From Margaritifera margaritifera (taxonomy: Eukaryota > Mollusca > Bivalvia > Unionida > Margaritiferidae), in NCBI GenBank assembly GCA_029931535.1, contig JAQPZY010000861.1:310001-374000 (forward strand): a DNA stretch of 64,000 nucleotides, written 5' to 3'. The notes beneath the pieces are model-generated. The model ran no database searches, was not told where the DNA came from, and was given only the letters and a program-made list of their open reading frames with translations. This document shows, one piece after another, positions 54,880 to 64,000 of this stretch. Numbering within the stretch: position 1 is the first letter of the stretch; each line of letters starts with the position of its first letter. Made by a program: the position numbers and the translations under genes.

Positions 54880-55675
54880 TGCATTGAAGGATTGGTTAAC
54901 CGAACAATCTGTATACACAGGATACAAGCAGGCAAGAAAAAGATTTACATACAGATAGGTTATGTCACGTGGAGACCACTATCAGGCAAACATTGTTGAC
55001 ATGCGAGCGTGTGAAAATTACAAAACGGATATAACTATGTCTTGACAGTGAAATAAGTCTTCTCAAAATATGCATGGGCAGAGTATTTTTTAAAAAGGCA
55101 GACGACATGCACGACGCTTTTAGAGACATTTTTAATGAGTGAAAGCCAGACAAAATACAGTTCGATGAAGGGAAGGAATTTTATAACCAAAAGGTGAAGA
55201 AATTACTAGAGGAACAAAAATATCGAATAATTTTCCATATATTTAGACAAAAACATTTTTAATAGAACCTTTAAGACGAGACTTTGGAAGAATTTACTGA
55301 AAATGAAACCCAAAGAATGAATAGATGTCTTGCCTAACCTTACTAATTGATACAATGAGACTTTTATGAGGTCAGTCTATATATGCTAACAAGTAATGAC
55401 ATTTAACCTAATAAATAGGTCTAACGTATGGATTAATTAACGCCTAAATAAGAATATAGTCGAAAAAGTTAGGAACTTAAAATATAAACCTATATATGCA
55501 AAAAGTTACCTTCTGTGTTTCACAGAAGAAATATTTACAATTAGGTAAGTAATCTGAATATAACCTACTGTATATAAATTGGAAGATTGTACTGGAGAGA
55601 AAATTGAGGGGATATTTTACAAGGAGGAGTTATCTCTATTCAACAATCAAGACGACGTATTTTAGGTTTTAAACA
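54880..55675 (+). pseudogene. Polinton-type integrase remnant (third copy in window)
   Basis: Fragments on + in the order of an rve integrase. LKDWLTEQSVYTGYKQARKR (54,884 on; N-terminal HHCC tail region), then DHYQANIVDMRACENYKTD (first catalytic Asp context, usually WQADLVDM), FSKYAWA, KKADDMHDAFRDIFNE (about 55,095), IQFDEGKEFYN (55,158-55,187, second Asp) and NRTFKTRLWKNL (about 55,270; the E normally just before NRT is lost). The C-terminal part is LEDCTGEKIEGIFYKEELSL (about 55,580-55,640). This matches integrases of the F54H12.3-like/Maverick group. Stops and shifts are frequent. It lies upstream of the second copy of the unidentified module, same strand as 56,411-56,635. Confidence 0.7.
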
Positions 55676-56410
55676 ATGTTTGACACGTACACAATGAATG
55701 GTAAAATGCAAAGGATCTAATGAATAATTGTTTTTTGATCCATTCTTTTCGTTAATGTAATAGAATATCTTGCTTTTGATCATTTTAAAGATCACAATAT
55801 CCGCCTTCAAAATCTACTTGTAAAGAAATGGATATTTTATCGTCCCTGCTATCAAATGGATTTGCAAACTATCTTTCGTTTTCAGGTTCCCGTTCTACAG
55901 TCACGTAACGTTCCATTTAAGAAAAGTAAATGAAAACAGTTAACAATGAAACAGCTAAAGATTTGCATTTCATAGCTTCACCGTTTATAGCTTTGCCGTT
56001 GCATCTTTTATATCCATTGACATAATATACTTTTTGTATGATGTAAGCCTTTCTAAAATTTCTTTTTCTTTTCTTTCTTGTTTTCCTCTTCAAAACAATT
56101 TTTTTAAACTGTTCAATATTTTCGGCTTTCTGTTTTACCAATTTGTTTCCTAATTGAATTTTTTAAATCTCTTTGTATCTCAACCATCATCTTAAATTTC
56201 TCTTGACTTATTTTGTTATCGCTTATTGTTTAACTGACCCTTTCATTAATACTGTTTAACTTGCTTATATCAGAGGTTATAATCTCGTCATATTTTAAAA
56301 CTTGGTTGAATACATATCTTGTCTTTGAAATCTTTTGCAACAAACCCTAGCAACGTTACATCAAATCCTGTAAAAACTAGAGGTATAAAAAGTCCTGCTG
56401 CTTTTCCTGA
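55676..56410. other. Coding-like but unassigned sequence
   Basis: On the minus strand there are coiled-coil-like pieces (DISKLNSINERVS, KFKMMVEIQRDLKNSIRKQI, RKKRKRNFRKAYIIQKV). On + there is SFATNPSNVTSNPVKTRG leading toward the frame at 56,411. I cannot decide which strand was coding. Confidence 0.3.
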
Positions 56411-56635
56411 TACTTCCAATTCAGCCGCTGCAACACCATTCCACCTGATGCAGTTATCCATACTATTATAGCAACATCTCTGGCTATAACTATAGCAAAC
56501 TATGAAAAATGTTTGATAGAAAGAGAAACAAGTGCAGGCGCGAATCAGCCTGGAAGTGGTGATAAAGGAAATACACATACATTTGTTGACAAATTCAAAA
56601 GAGGTATGAAAATTATTGCAGACTATTTTGTTTAA
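56411..56635 (+). CDS. Unidentified module, copy 2: hydrophobic helix / Gly linker / VDKFKRG protein end
   Basis: Open from the stop at 56,408 to TAA at 56,633, without ATG start. It contains IPPDAVIHTIIATSLAITIA (hydrophobic helix), a hydrophilic Ala/Gly linker (ETSAGANQPGSGDKG) and FVDKFKRGMKIIADYF (amphipathic). The same order is found on the minus strand at 39,515-39,315. In this copy no hydrophobic C-terminal segment follows: a (TTA)n tract begins 35 bp downstream. Not a family I can name. Confidence 0.45.
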   Translation, partial: YFQFSRCNTIPPDAVIHTIIATSLAITIANYEKCLIERETSAGANQPGSGDKGNTHTFVDKFKRGMKIIADYFV

Positions 56636-56668
56636 GCTAGCTAAAAAAAATAGCAACAGCATTGCCTG

Positions 56669-56669
<1 letters not shown>

Positions 56670-56703
<34 letters not shown>

Positions 56704-56735
56704 ATTGTTGTTGTTGTTGTTATTGTTGTAAGCTG
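56670..56735. repeat. (TTA)n-(TTG)n microsatellite
   Basis: About 11 TTA units, then AATTG and TTG units. Confidence 0.95.
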
Positions 56736-56916
56736 TCGCTTTTATTCATCAGCCAGAAATGTTATTTATTAGCTGATAATTACATTTTGCTAATCTTTAC
56801 ATTAATCAGTTTGTTAAGGTTGTTCTTTGCAATTGTAATAAAAGGTTTGTTTTGGGTAACAAAAATAAAATAATAAAATGTTCCTAGAAAAGCAAATAAA
56901 AAAATAAATAAACAAA

Positions 56917-57190
56917 TTAACAGTTAATCTATTTCAAAAAGTAAATTGCTCCTGCCCCTGCAACTGTAAACATGATTATAAACGCGTATTTATTTGTTTC
57001 AGGATCTATGTCTTTTTAAATCATGCTTATTTTCGGTGGATTACAAGAGACTTTCGTCATTACTATCCTTCTTGCCCACATAATTCTTACTCATATTCTC
57101 TTCTTTTATTTGCTGTCTTTTGACGAACTATTACAGACTGTTTATCAGCTGCTAGAATTTCATTTTTTATCACGTTGGTAGTTATAGTAG
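56917..57190 (-). pseudogene. Small membrane protein remnant
   Basis: On the minus strand DIDPETNKYAFIIMFTVAG then AGAIYFLK and a stop (TAG near 56,922) encodes one clear transmembrane segment. Upstream pieces are MTKVSCNPPKISMI and SKNYVGKKDSNDE, separated by a stop/shift. Unidentified. It is convergent with the + frame at 56,411-56,635, as 38,911-39,210 is with the module at 39 kb. Confidence 0.35.
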
Positions 57191-57361
57191 TATTTATTCC
57201 TTTATTAAATGAACCATGACTTTGTAGATTTTACTATAGACTAATATACTACCTATTTTCAACACCATATCACAAAACTATACCATCGCCCCCATGAATT
57301 CACCAAGTTTACGCTCACGGTCTAACTTATAAAACTGAAATATTTGCCTGATATTTTATGG

Positions 57362-58560
57362 TTATATTTCAATTTCTAGAGTATTTTCAAATTCTGCATA
57401 CAAGATAACGCTCACTGTGTTCGCCAGAGCTAGTGCAAAATGAAGTTCTACAGGAAGTTGGGACAATTTTTTTGAAAGGAAATGTCCCTCGTCGTGGCTT
57501 GGACTGAAATGAAATCAACTCCACACAAAGCATATCCTCCTGCATAATCGTCGTACTAAAGACCGTCGATACTGTTGGTTCCTAATTGTCATTTGGCTTG
57601 AAACAGAGTCAATTAAGAACTCAAGTAATTTTTCTGGGCAAAGTTAGGTTCAAATGGTGTGGGTCTCAGCGTCTGGCCATCTCGGGTGACTTCTATCTTG
57701 GACACGTTGAAATGTTTGAACTCCAAAGGATCTTGATAAATTTTGGCCGCAATGGTGACGATGGGAATCAATAAACGTTGTAGCAGTTGACCTTGGAAAA
57801 CATGGTCATTGATCATGGATCGTGATCCAGAGGCAATGGTGAAGGTTTTGACTTCCCACCCATCGTAGTGGATACTTGACTGTCGTTCTACTCAGAGTTT
57901 GATTGATGAGGTTTCCCACTTTAGGTAAGACTTCCACACGTCGCACGTAAAGTCTGGCTTCTTCTATGTTCATTTTCTACTTGCTAGAATTGGCCATCAA
58001 ATGGAACACGGTACTACTTTGATTCAGTCTCAGACATACATCCACACCATTCTACAAATACTTGTCTTACAACCACATTTCCAAGTGTAAACGATCTATC
58101 ATTTCTAAACTACGTCTTCAGTTGATGTTCTTTTAGCGATCATTAAATCCAACATTGTGGGCATCGTCATCTGCAGTAAACTCTGTGTCGCTGAACTTGT
58201 TCAAGTGCTTGGTTTCCACACTACCGAGACACCTAGATGTGTTTTCTTGGTTTCTTTTCCGTACGTCAAGAGATTTTCAAGGTACGCTCGGTAGGGGTAA
58301 GTGTCCATACCACTGCTGACTAGTCTATTGTTCAAGTACCAATCCATGTCGCTGAACAACGAATGCAGGAAATTGTTGGCGGAACCTACTCTGGCATAGG
58401 CGCCTGGATTGCTGCTGTCCGTTTTGAGAACCTTTAGTTTCAAGTGTACAAGTAGCTGTTATTCAGATCTGATGTGATAGAAATGACACGGTTTGAAAAT
58501 CTACTCACTGGGATTCTTGCATCGTCATCATCGTCGGTGGCATGGCAAACATATTGAGTT
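57362..58560 (-). pseudogene. Polinton/Maverick copy 2: major capsid protein, broken
   Basis: Minus strand: FAMPPTMMTMQES (start, about 58,555), the open frame 58,443-58,201 (LKVLKTDSSNPGA, then GSANNFLHSLFSDMDWYLNN and DTYPYRAYLENLLTYG), NGVDVCLRLNQSS (about 58,045), the frame 57,816-57,613 (PLEFKHFNVSKIEVTRDGQT) and the end LHFALALANTVSVILYAEFE (about 57,450). It aligns with copy 1 over the whole length, but differs enough that the two are not recent duplicates. At least four frame breaks. Confidence 0.82.
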
Positions 58561-58829
58561 CTGTCTTCGAACATTCGCAAGAATCTCGGTACATCATTTT
58601 TCTTTTTTTTAGTTAGTAATCAAAAACGTTCAATTCTCTTACAGCTGTTCTTTTTTATTCTTTTTCTGGGTGGAGTGTCTATTAGGTCTGAAGAGTTTTC
58701 GACGTCTCGTTCTGCCTAGCCCCTGCTGTGGCGTACAGTCTTCGCCAGGAGTGTGAAGTAAATTCATAGGGTGTCTCGGTAAACTATGAGTTCCTTTCCT
58801 GTTTGAATCAACACATTGTTTCTTGCTTT

Positions 58830-58992
58830 CATCAAGGCTTCTTTAGGACTTTGTCGCTCAATGAATACGCTTTAGATAAATTCATTTCCTTGCGTCAAAG
58901 TCACATATTTTAAAGCATGCAATCCTAGAGAGTCAAAATAGGTTTCAAAATGGGTGCTACCTTACGAAAAGTCGATGTTAACATATCTCCTA
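58830..58992 (-). pseudogene. Polinton copy 2: small RGLG-type protein
   Basis: The minus strand gives RGLGDMLTSTFRKVAPILKP, a stop at the position of Tyr/Gln in copy 1, then GLHALKYVTLTQGN. It aligns with 32,280-32,405. Confidence 0.55.
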
Positions 58993-59850
58993 AACCACGT
59001 TACAATTCTCTGGAGAATCGTTTTCAAAAATGTAGTTTCACGGTGGTTTTTCCTTCGAGAATACAATATTTTGTCAAAGATTTCCTTTTATACTAAATAT
59101 TTTCAATGTCAAAATACTATTTACAGGCAGGAAGATAATGCTGATGTACACATTCTCAGTGTACGTGATACGTATTTCCTCTTACACGTAAGCAGCTATG
59201 GCAGATTCCACTTTCATAGGAATGACTCTCAGCAACGGAGCAGCTGTTTTTCCTACGACGTTGTACTCGACGACATCCAAGTACACAAACATCAAATTAA
59301 GTTATGGATTTAATTCGACACCTTAGAATCGCCCGTTGTTCTAGATGTCTTTAGACTGCGGTGCTTCAAACCAGAATGGCAAACAAACTGGGAGAAAGTC
59401 TGATAGTGATTTGCCGTCGGATAAATTCTATTTGAGACGATGAGCAATTTTATGGTAGTCGATCAGTACACTTCGGCGAGCTTTCTCTAGTGGCTTTGCC
59501 AAACTGATCGCTGAAAATAGTTGAAATCTTTTAGACGAGACGTTGAGCATTGCAATAAAATCCTGCAGGAATTCTCACGTTATATATATTCAATTGGGGA
59601 TTCGCTGGCGATGCCGTTTTGGATTCGTAAATAAGAGGATAATTTTTGTCCAAGTGTTCTTGAACTTGTTTGTTGCAGATTTCGACGTGGAAAGTGATTT
59701 GATCTCCAAGACCACTCTTGACTTGAGTGGGAAAAATGATTTTACTAAAGCCAATTCCCAATGAGCTTTGTGATGCAAGGGTATGCTTGAGGTAATGTGA
59801 TCATGAAACACATAATGTGTTGTTGGGAAAAACATCCATAGAAATGCCAT
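58993..59850 (-). pseudogene. Polinton copy 2: penton (minor capsid) remnant
   Basis: The frame from 59,850 includes SIPLHHKAHWELALVKSFFP, matching the conserved WEVAL...YP of Polinton pentons. After a shift, 59,761-59,531 has GIGFSKIIFPTQVKSGLGDQ, ITFHVEICNKQVQEHL and NPQLNIYNVRIPAGFY. The C-terminal part at 59,313-59,000 has FDVCVLGC, CSVAESHSYES and TVKLHF. Single jelly-roll proteins of this kind form virion vertices. It lies upstream of the capsid gene on the same strand. The frame on + at 58,954-59,313 is antisense. Confidence 0.7.
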
Positions 59851-60249
59851 TAGGTAATGTTGAATACAACAGAATTTTCATAGTCTGAGGAGTCACTCGA
59901 TGTCAAAGAATGATTTTCCAAAGGGGATTCCAGAAGAGGGCTGCTGCTGTGATTGTAAGAGGAGTTATGACTCGCGTTGGCGAGGCTATCGGTGTTATAT
60001 TATCTGTATATTTCACCGAATGGGTGGGAAGAAGATTAGTCCGCAGTTGTTTAGCTTCTTTTTGCAAAGTAAAATTTCCACTGGACACTCCAATGACACA
60101 GTGCACCAATAAGATCTGGCAGAAAAAGATTTGATTTTTAGAGACACGTTCTCCACACCACACACATATAGTGGTTGTTTTTCTAGTTCTTGGAGAGATG
60201 AACTCTAAGAAGGAGATGCAGCTGTGTTTAACTCATTTTGGTAACTTCT

Positions 60250-61269
60250 ACTTCTTTATATAGTCGATATATTGTGAAGCGGCAATCCAATAATCAAAAC
60301 TGGCTGGATATCCTTTCCAACTAACTTTCACTCATTGGAGTCAATGTTTTCCCACTTGACGTGTTCTTATAGCGTGAATGTTTTCAATATCGTCCGGTGA
60401 CACGAAACGATTCGGTCGTCGAGTTAATTAAATAACCTTTGTCAAAATTCCGTTTTGTGTTTCCAGTGCGAACCCAATCTCCAGTGTTTAACACTTCTTT
60501 CTTTTTTCTGGTTGGTGACGTTCCAAACAATCGATCATACACAATCACTTCGTTTTGAGGTGTCACTTCTTCTGAAGCACATCGGATGCTACTATGGTAC
60601 AAATGATTGTGAGCTTTGACTTACGCGTTGTAACATATCGATGTATTTGAGAGTATGTTGATGTGTAAAATATTTCCACATACGTCATTTCAAAGTTTTT
60701 TGAGAACGTTCCAAGACACTAGCTTTCGTTTCAGGATATTCAGTGGTGAAAAAAGTTTGGTTAAGAAAATCGGAGCCTTGGTCTGTTTGCCACCGTAGAG
60801 GGTGTCGACCACTTTGTTTCAAGACAAGTTTTATAGCTGACACTAACTCTGAACTTGTTTAAAAAGTTAAACCACCCAAGCTGATTTTGAAAACATGTCT
60901 ATGACACAAAACAAATATTTGGAATCTCGATTGTACGACGCTAAATGAGAGACATCCGCTAAATCCTCTTGCCATTAATGGCCAATTCCTGTTACTTTCA
61001 TTTGACATCTGGAAAATTTTCGTCGAATGAGTTTGTGTAAAGTGTACGTCGATCGTTCTTGTAACCATTGTTGTATATTTTGCAGACGTAAATGTCTGAG
61101 TTTGTTTAGCTGCACGATCCAATTTTTGAATTCCTCCGTGACCAGCGGAGTGAGCAGGATTGTAGTAAATGCTGGATAAAAGTGTATCCATATTGTTGTT
61201 GCTGCTCCTCAGTAAGTTAACCAACAACCCGTGATCTTTTCTTCGTGTGGAATTTATTTTGGATTGCAA
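60250..61269 (-). pseudogene. Polinton copy 2: retroviral-type integrase with chromodomain
   Basis: The open frame from 61,269 carries LVNLLRSSNNNMDTLLSSIY and YNPAHSAGHGGIQKLDRAAK (conserved Polinton integrase start). It then shifts frame inside the core (WQEDLADVSHLASYN and LFCVIDMFSKSAWVV in neighbouring frames, about 60,990-60,875). The piece 60,602-60,384 (NEVIVYDRLFG, VLNTGDWVRTGNTKRNFDKG) is the SH3-like part, and VSWKGYPASFDYWI (about 60,330-60,285) is a chromodomain signature. The DDE middle part (60,860-60,610) is the most damaged. Confidence 0.78.
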
Positions 61270-61281
61270 GGATTTAATTGT

Positions 61282-61690
61282 CTAATGATCAATCGGACTA
61301 AAGGATGTTTCAACAGTGGTGATTGGTTGTTGCTTGACTTCTTTCTTCGCTTCTTTCATTTTCTCTTCTGCTGGCAAGGGTGTTGACATCATCTTTTTGA
61401 TCCAATCAATCAATGTAGGTGTTGTCAACTTGCGTATTTTAGCAGGTGGAGCTTGAAACTCTTCTTTAAAGTCTTCTTCTGATCCTTTCTTTGTCATCCC
61501 CCTAGCCGTGTATGTTATCCTCTTTGGAGCTGTCATCCTTTTCTCCTTTCTCTTTGGAGCTGTCATCCTCTTCTCCTTTCTCTGTCATCCCGTAGTCGTG
61601 ACTATCTTCCTCTTTGGAGCTGTTGCTACTTTTTGTTTTTCTCTCAGAGTCGTTTCGTCTAAAGCTTTCTAATGAAACAGTTGAAGACAT
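61282..61690 (-). pseudogene. Polinton copy 2: Lys/Glu/Ser-rich protein
   Basis: Two overlapping frames (61,690-61,502 and 61,566-61,282) have low-complexity, charged sequence with near-repeats (EKGEEDDSSKEKGEKDDSSK) followed by APPAKIRKLTTPTLIDWIKK. The near-duplicate DNA (CTCCTTTCTCTTTGGAGCTG) may have arisen by slippage. Function unknown. It ends just upstream of the integrase. Confidence 0.45.
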
Positions 61691-61789
61691 TGGAATAATT
61701 GTCCGTACCGCTGCGATTTTTCTGTTTCTGACAAATCTGTTCGATCCATCAACGATTGTAATTCTTGGTTAGATTAGGATTAGGAGGTA

Positions 61790-62270
61790 AATGTGGTGTC
61801 CTTTGTTCGTACCTACGATGTAGTTCCATCCATCGTTTGTAAGGAACGAAAGTTAATTTTCGTCCTTCCATAAGATCCAAGGGTAAATAAAAATGTATTT
61901 TAATCTTCTTCTTCTAAAAGAGGCCCAGCAATCGATCCTAACAAAAAAGCAGCCACTGTTAACAACGGTCATATAAACATGAGCAGAAATCCTCATCGTT
62001 GAACGAGCATTATTTTCTTTTGACTGATTGGCATTTTCTTTTTTACCATTTGGCAAAAAAGTGACGATGTCGTCCTAATCGAAGTCTCTGTATCGTGGTC
62101 AAAGGAACCGTTTCTTTCAAAACTTTCAAACAACGTTCACAAATGGTATCTATTCTTTAGGTGCGTTTTGAATGATTTGTTTTCGCATCGGGGCATTAGA
62201 ATTGGTAATTACTGACAACACATCTCAGTGTTTAGCTAAACGAAGAGGGAGTTCCTTTCTTTCCTTTTCT
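61790..62270 (-). pseudogene. Polinton copy 2: conserved basic/hydrophobic accessory protein
   Basis: Minus-strand pieces: VLSVITNSNAPMRKQIIQNA (about 62,220-62,160), ICERCLKVLKETVPLTTIQR (about 62,148-62,090), LRLGRHRHFF, KCQSVKRK and LDLMEGRKLTFVPYKRWMEL (about 61,885-61,825). The spacing of the RK-I-A, VPL and basic segments matches a small protein I associate with Polintons. I cannot give it a secure name. Broken by several stops. Confidence 0.5.
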
Positions 62271-62440
62271 TTGAAGAAGGTCCCTTTGGCCGTTGACGAC
62301 GATGGTGTGAACTTTGTGAAATCTTTCTTTCAGGAGGAAAAAACTGAAGGATTTTCTGCTTTTATACTGGAATTCCTCTCCACTGATTGTCGGAATATTA
62401 TATCATCTTGATTTTAGGTACTACTGGTGTTCTCAATGGA

Positions 62441-62860
62441 CTAAATCTTGCTAGTTCTTGTTTGGACAAATCCAGTAAACTCTGTAACATCCCAGTTCTG
62501 TCTCGTACTTTTTTCTTTGGGGACGCCACTTTTTGTAGCAGTAGAAGAAAAAGATGTCGACGAAGCATACGTTTTTTTAGAAATGGTTTTCCATTTTTTC
62601 ATCAGATTGGGACACACTGGTCTTAAATCAGGTTTGGCAGGAATCATCATTAACGGAGGAGAAGAAGAAGTGGCAAGAGAGACGGTCACCGAGCGAGGTT
62701 TTTTTGAGTACGTGCGAGTTCTAGCGGTAGTACAATTCTTTCTTGCAGGAGACGTTTTATTTGGGGTTTCCTTCATTTTCTTGTTTGATTGTGAACTTGC
62801 TACATCTGTCTTCTTTTTGGTCTGTCTTTTAGGTTGTTTAACTCTTTTTAGCTTCAGCAT
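62441..62860 (-). CDS. Polinton copy 2: Lys/Arg/Ser/Thr-rich basic protein
   Basis: 139 residues, uninterrupted, very basic (VKQPKRQTKKKTDVASSQSN, SPARKNCTTARTRTYSKKPR). It resembles a DNA-condensing virion core protein in composition, but no domain is recognised. The antisense frame 62,448-62,876 (+) is its shadow. It lies between the ATPase region and the conserved accessory gene on the same strand. Confidence 0.5.
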   Translation of the reverse strand: MLKLKRVKQPKRQTKKKTDVASSQSNKKMKETPNKTSPARKNCTTARTRTYSKKPRSVTVSLATSSSPPLMMIPAKPDLRPVCPNLMKKWKTISKKTYASSTSFSSTATKSGVPKEKSTRQNWDVTEFTGFVQTRTSKI

Positions 62861-63057
62861 TAGAATCTCAGTTTAAAAGTGAACGAACAAACGACACCTC
62901 CTAAATATCCACTTCCACCTGGTTTGAACATTATTTGTTTTTTGGTATCGATTCGTGGATCAGGCAGCTGTGACAAAGCTACTTTATGGTTTAAAAAAAA
63001 CGTCTTGATTGATGTGGCATGTGAATGATACCTTGTAGGAAGTGACGTGCTTGTCAA
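62860..63057 (-). CDS. Small ORF in Polinton copy 2
   Basis: 65 residues with a C-terminal FKPGGSGYLGGVVCSFTFKL segment. Unidentified. In line with the neighbouring minus-strand genes, so probably part of the element, perhaps truncated. Confidence 0.3.
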   Translation of the reverse strand: MTSTSLPTRYHSHATSIKTFFLNHKVALSQLPDPRIDTKKQIMFKPGGSGYLGGVVCSFTFKLRF

Positions 63058-63249
63058 ACTAAACCAACCATGACACTTCTTTGAAACTAGCTTCTAGACA
63101 AAAGTTGAAAGCACTTGCGCATTTTATTATTCGCGACTGCTGGCATACAGTGCACGACTCAGTTTGGCAATCGAATGAAATTGAAAGAAAGTCATCTTGA
63201 ATACTGTTAGAAAGAAAGAAGTGAATGATGTTTCTGTGAAAAACATTTT

Positions 63250-63916
63250 TTAAACTTGACACCAATCGCGACACAAATTCGTACGAAATCTAAAATAATC
63301 TGGAGTGGTAGGTTTGAAATCGATTCTTAAATAGGCATGTGGCGATTGAGTGGCATCGTCATAAGCATAATTCAGCCAACGTGTTCCTAACTGTTTGACC
63401 AACACCTGAGCTTGAGATTTGTCTCTTGAATTTTTAAAGAACACCACATAATGTGCATTGAGACTGATGGTGCGATGCGCTTTAGTGTCTTGAAATACAT
63501 ATTGAATAATGTAAATAATACTGGCATTACGATAATGTCCTTTTCGTGTAAACCAAAGTTTAATTTGTCCTTCGTCCTCTCCTAACATCGTCTTCGCGAG
63601 GAATTCCTTCCACAAAGGAAATGGATTATCCTCGAGTTTCTTTCAGTAACGTGTAAGAGGGTTGCCACTCTTTGTAACACTACACGATACGTTGTGGAGG
63701 ACGATCAAACAATTTTGATTTATGTTCGAGCCACAAGTTGACAAATTCATTATTGCCTGAACCACTTGGTCCAGCAATCAACATGCTAAATGGATGGCAA
63801 AGATACAGCGCCTCCCAACTTTCACGATATAACTTTTCGTCAATCATTTTGAGAACGGAGGATGCAGCCATAACTTTGAAGTTATGTTTAGAATTCTGAG
63901 ATTCCTCCAATGACAC
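63250..63916 (-). pseudogene. Polinton/Maverick copy 2: FtsK/HerA-like packaging ATPase, broken
   Basis: The frame 63,916-63,680 has SMLIAGPSGSGNNEFVNLWL, the Walker A loop, in which the invariant Lys is Asn. CYKEWQPSYTLL and SFVEGIP follow with two in-frame stops (about 63,680 and 63,641). The frame 63,615-63,250 has LWFTRKGHYRNASIIYIIQY, RTISLNAHYVVFFKNSRDKS (Walker B/sensor region) and HAYLRIDFKPTTPDYFRFRT, the conserved C terminus. In this family the ATPase packages DNA into capsids. It is the gene nearest the window edge, and the rest of the element, if present, lies beyond 64,000. Confidence 0.85.
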
Positions 63917-64000
63917 AAAACATTTTATACATTTTATATATTTAATATGCCATGTTGTAACACCAAAAATATATTTTCATTTCAACAACACAAAGTTCAT

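Noticed and set aside
58954..59313. 119-aa frame on +, and 94-aa frame on - at 31,887-32,171, which resemble each other
   Set aside because: Their similarity is the antisense reflection of the two penton genes. The sense frames match Polinton penton C termini.
62448..62876. 142-aa hydrophobic frame on +
   Set aside because: Antisense of the Lys/Arg-rich ORF on the minus strand, which fits the strand and order of the surrounding Polinton genes.

Overview
The window is AT-rich, repeat-dense eukaryotic (animal) DNA. I found no host gene and no exon structure I could defend. The long (AT)n microsatellites, tRNA-derived SINEs, Penelope-like elements (PLEs), a Gmr1-type LTR element and Polinton/Maverick remnants suggest a marine invertebrate, perhaps a mollusc or other lophotrochozoan. 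The assignment rests on repeat types only and is weak.

Layout. 1-2.2 kb: nothing identified. 2.2-4.35 kb: a strongly decayed PLE on +. 4.3-13.3 kb: microsatellites, dispersed repeat fragments, two SINEs (about 10.6 and 11.3 kb), the second split by a hAT-type MITE with a perfect 8-bp target duplication. 13,321-19,045: a nearly complete Ty3/gypsy-related LTR retrotransposon whose integrase lies upstream of reverse transcriptase (Gmr1-like order). Its LTRs are almost identical, but gag is deleted and pol is broken. It sits inside a minus-strand PLE (20.8-19.05 kb, resuming at 13.32 kb). 20.95-24.96 kb: a second, better preserved PLE on the minus strand with a GIY-YIG endonuclease, followed by an inverted 5'-truncated copy of its own 3' part. 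25,030-25,735: a 34-bp minisatellite of about 21 units. 25.8-31.2 kb: SINE, dispersed repeats and a 53-bp tandem repeat. 31.6-34.9 kb: Polinton/Maverick copy 1 on + (penton, small RGHG-type protein, major capsid, acidic ORF, adenain-type protease), all decayed. 38.9-40.7 kb: an unidentified gene module. 41.3-44.15 kb: a decayed non-LTR retrotransposon. 44-52 kb: mostly unassignable AT-rich DNA. 52.2-54 kb: a 34-bp hAT remnant, a diverged solo LTR of the Gmr1-like family and another hAT MITE. 54.8-57.2 kb: a Polinton-type integrase remnant followed by a second copy of the unidentified module. 57.36-63.92 kb: Polinton copy 2 on the minus strand (packaging ATPase, basic proteins, integrase with chromodomain, penton, small protein, major capsid), running to the window edge.

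None of the coding blocks looks intact enough to be a functional autonomous element. Homology calls come from recognising motifs by eye. No database search was run. Where frames are broken the fragments are described separately and no repaired sequence is given.
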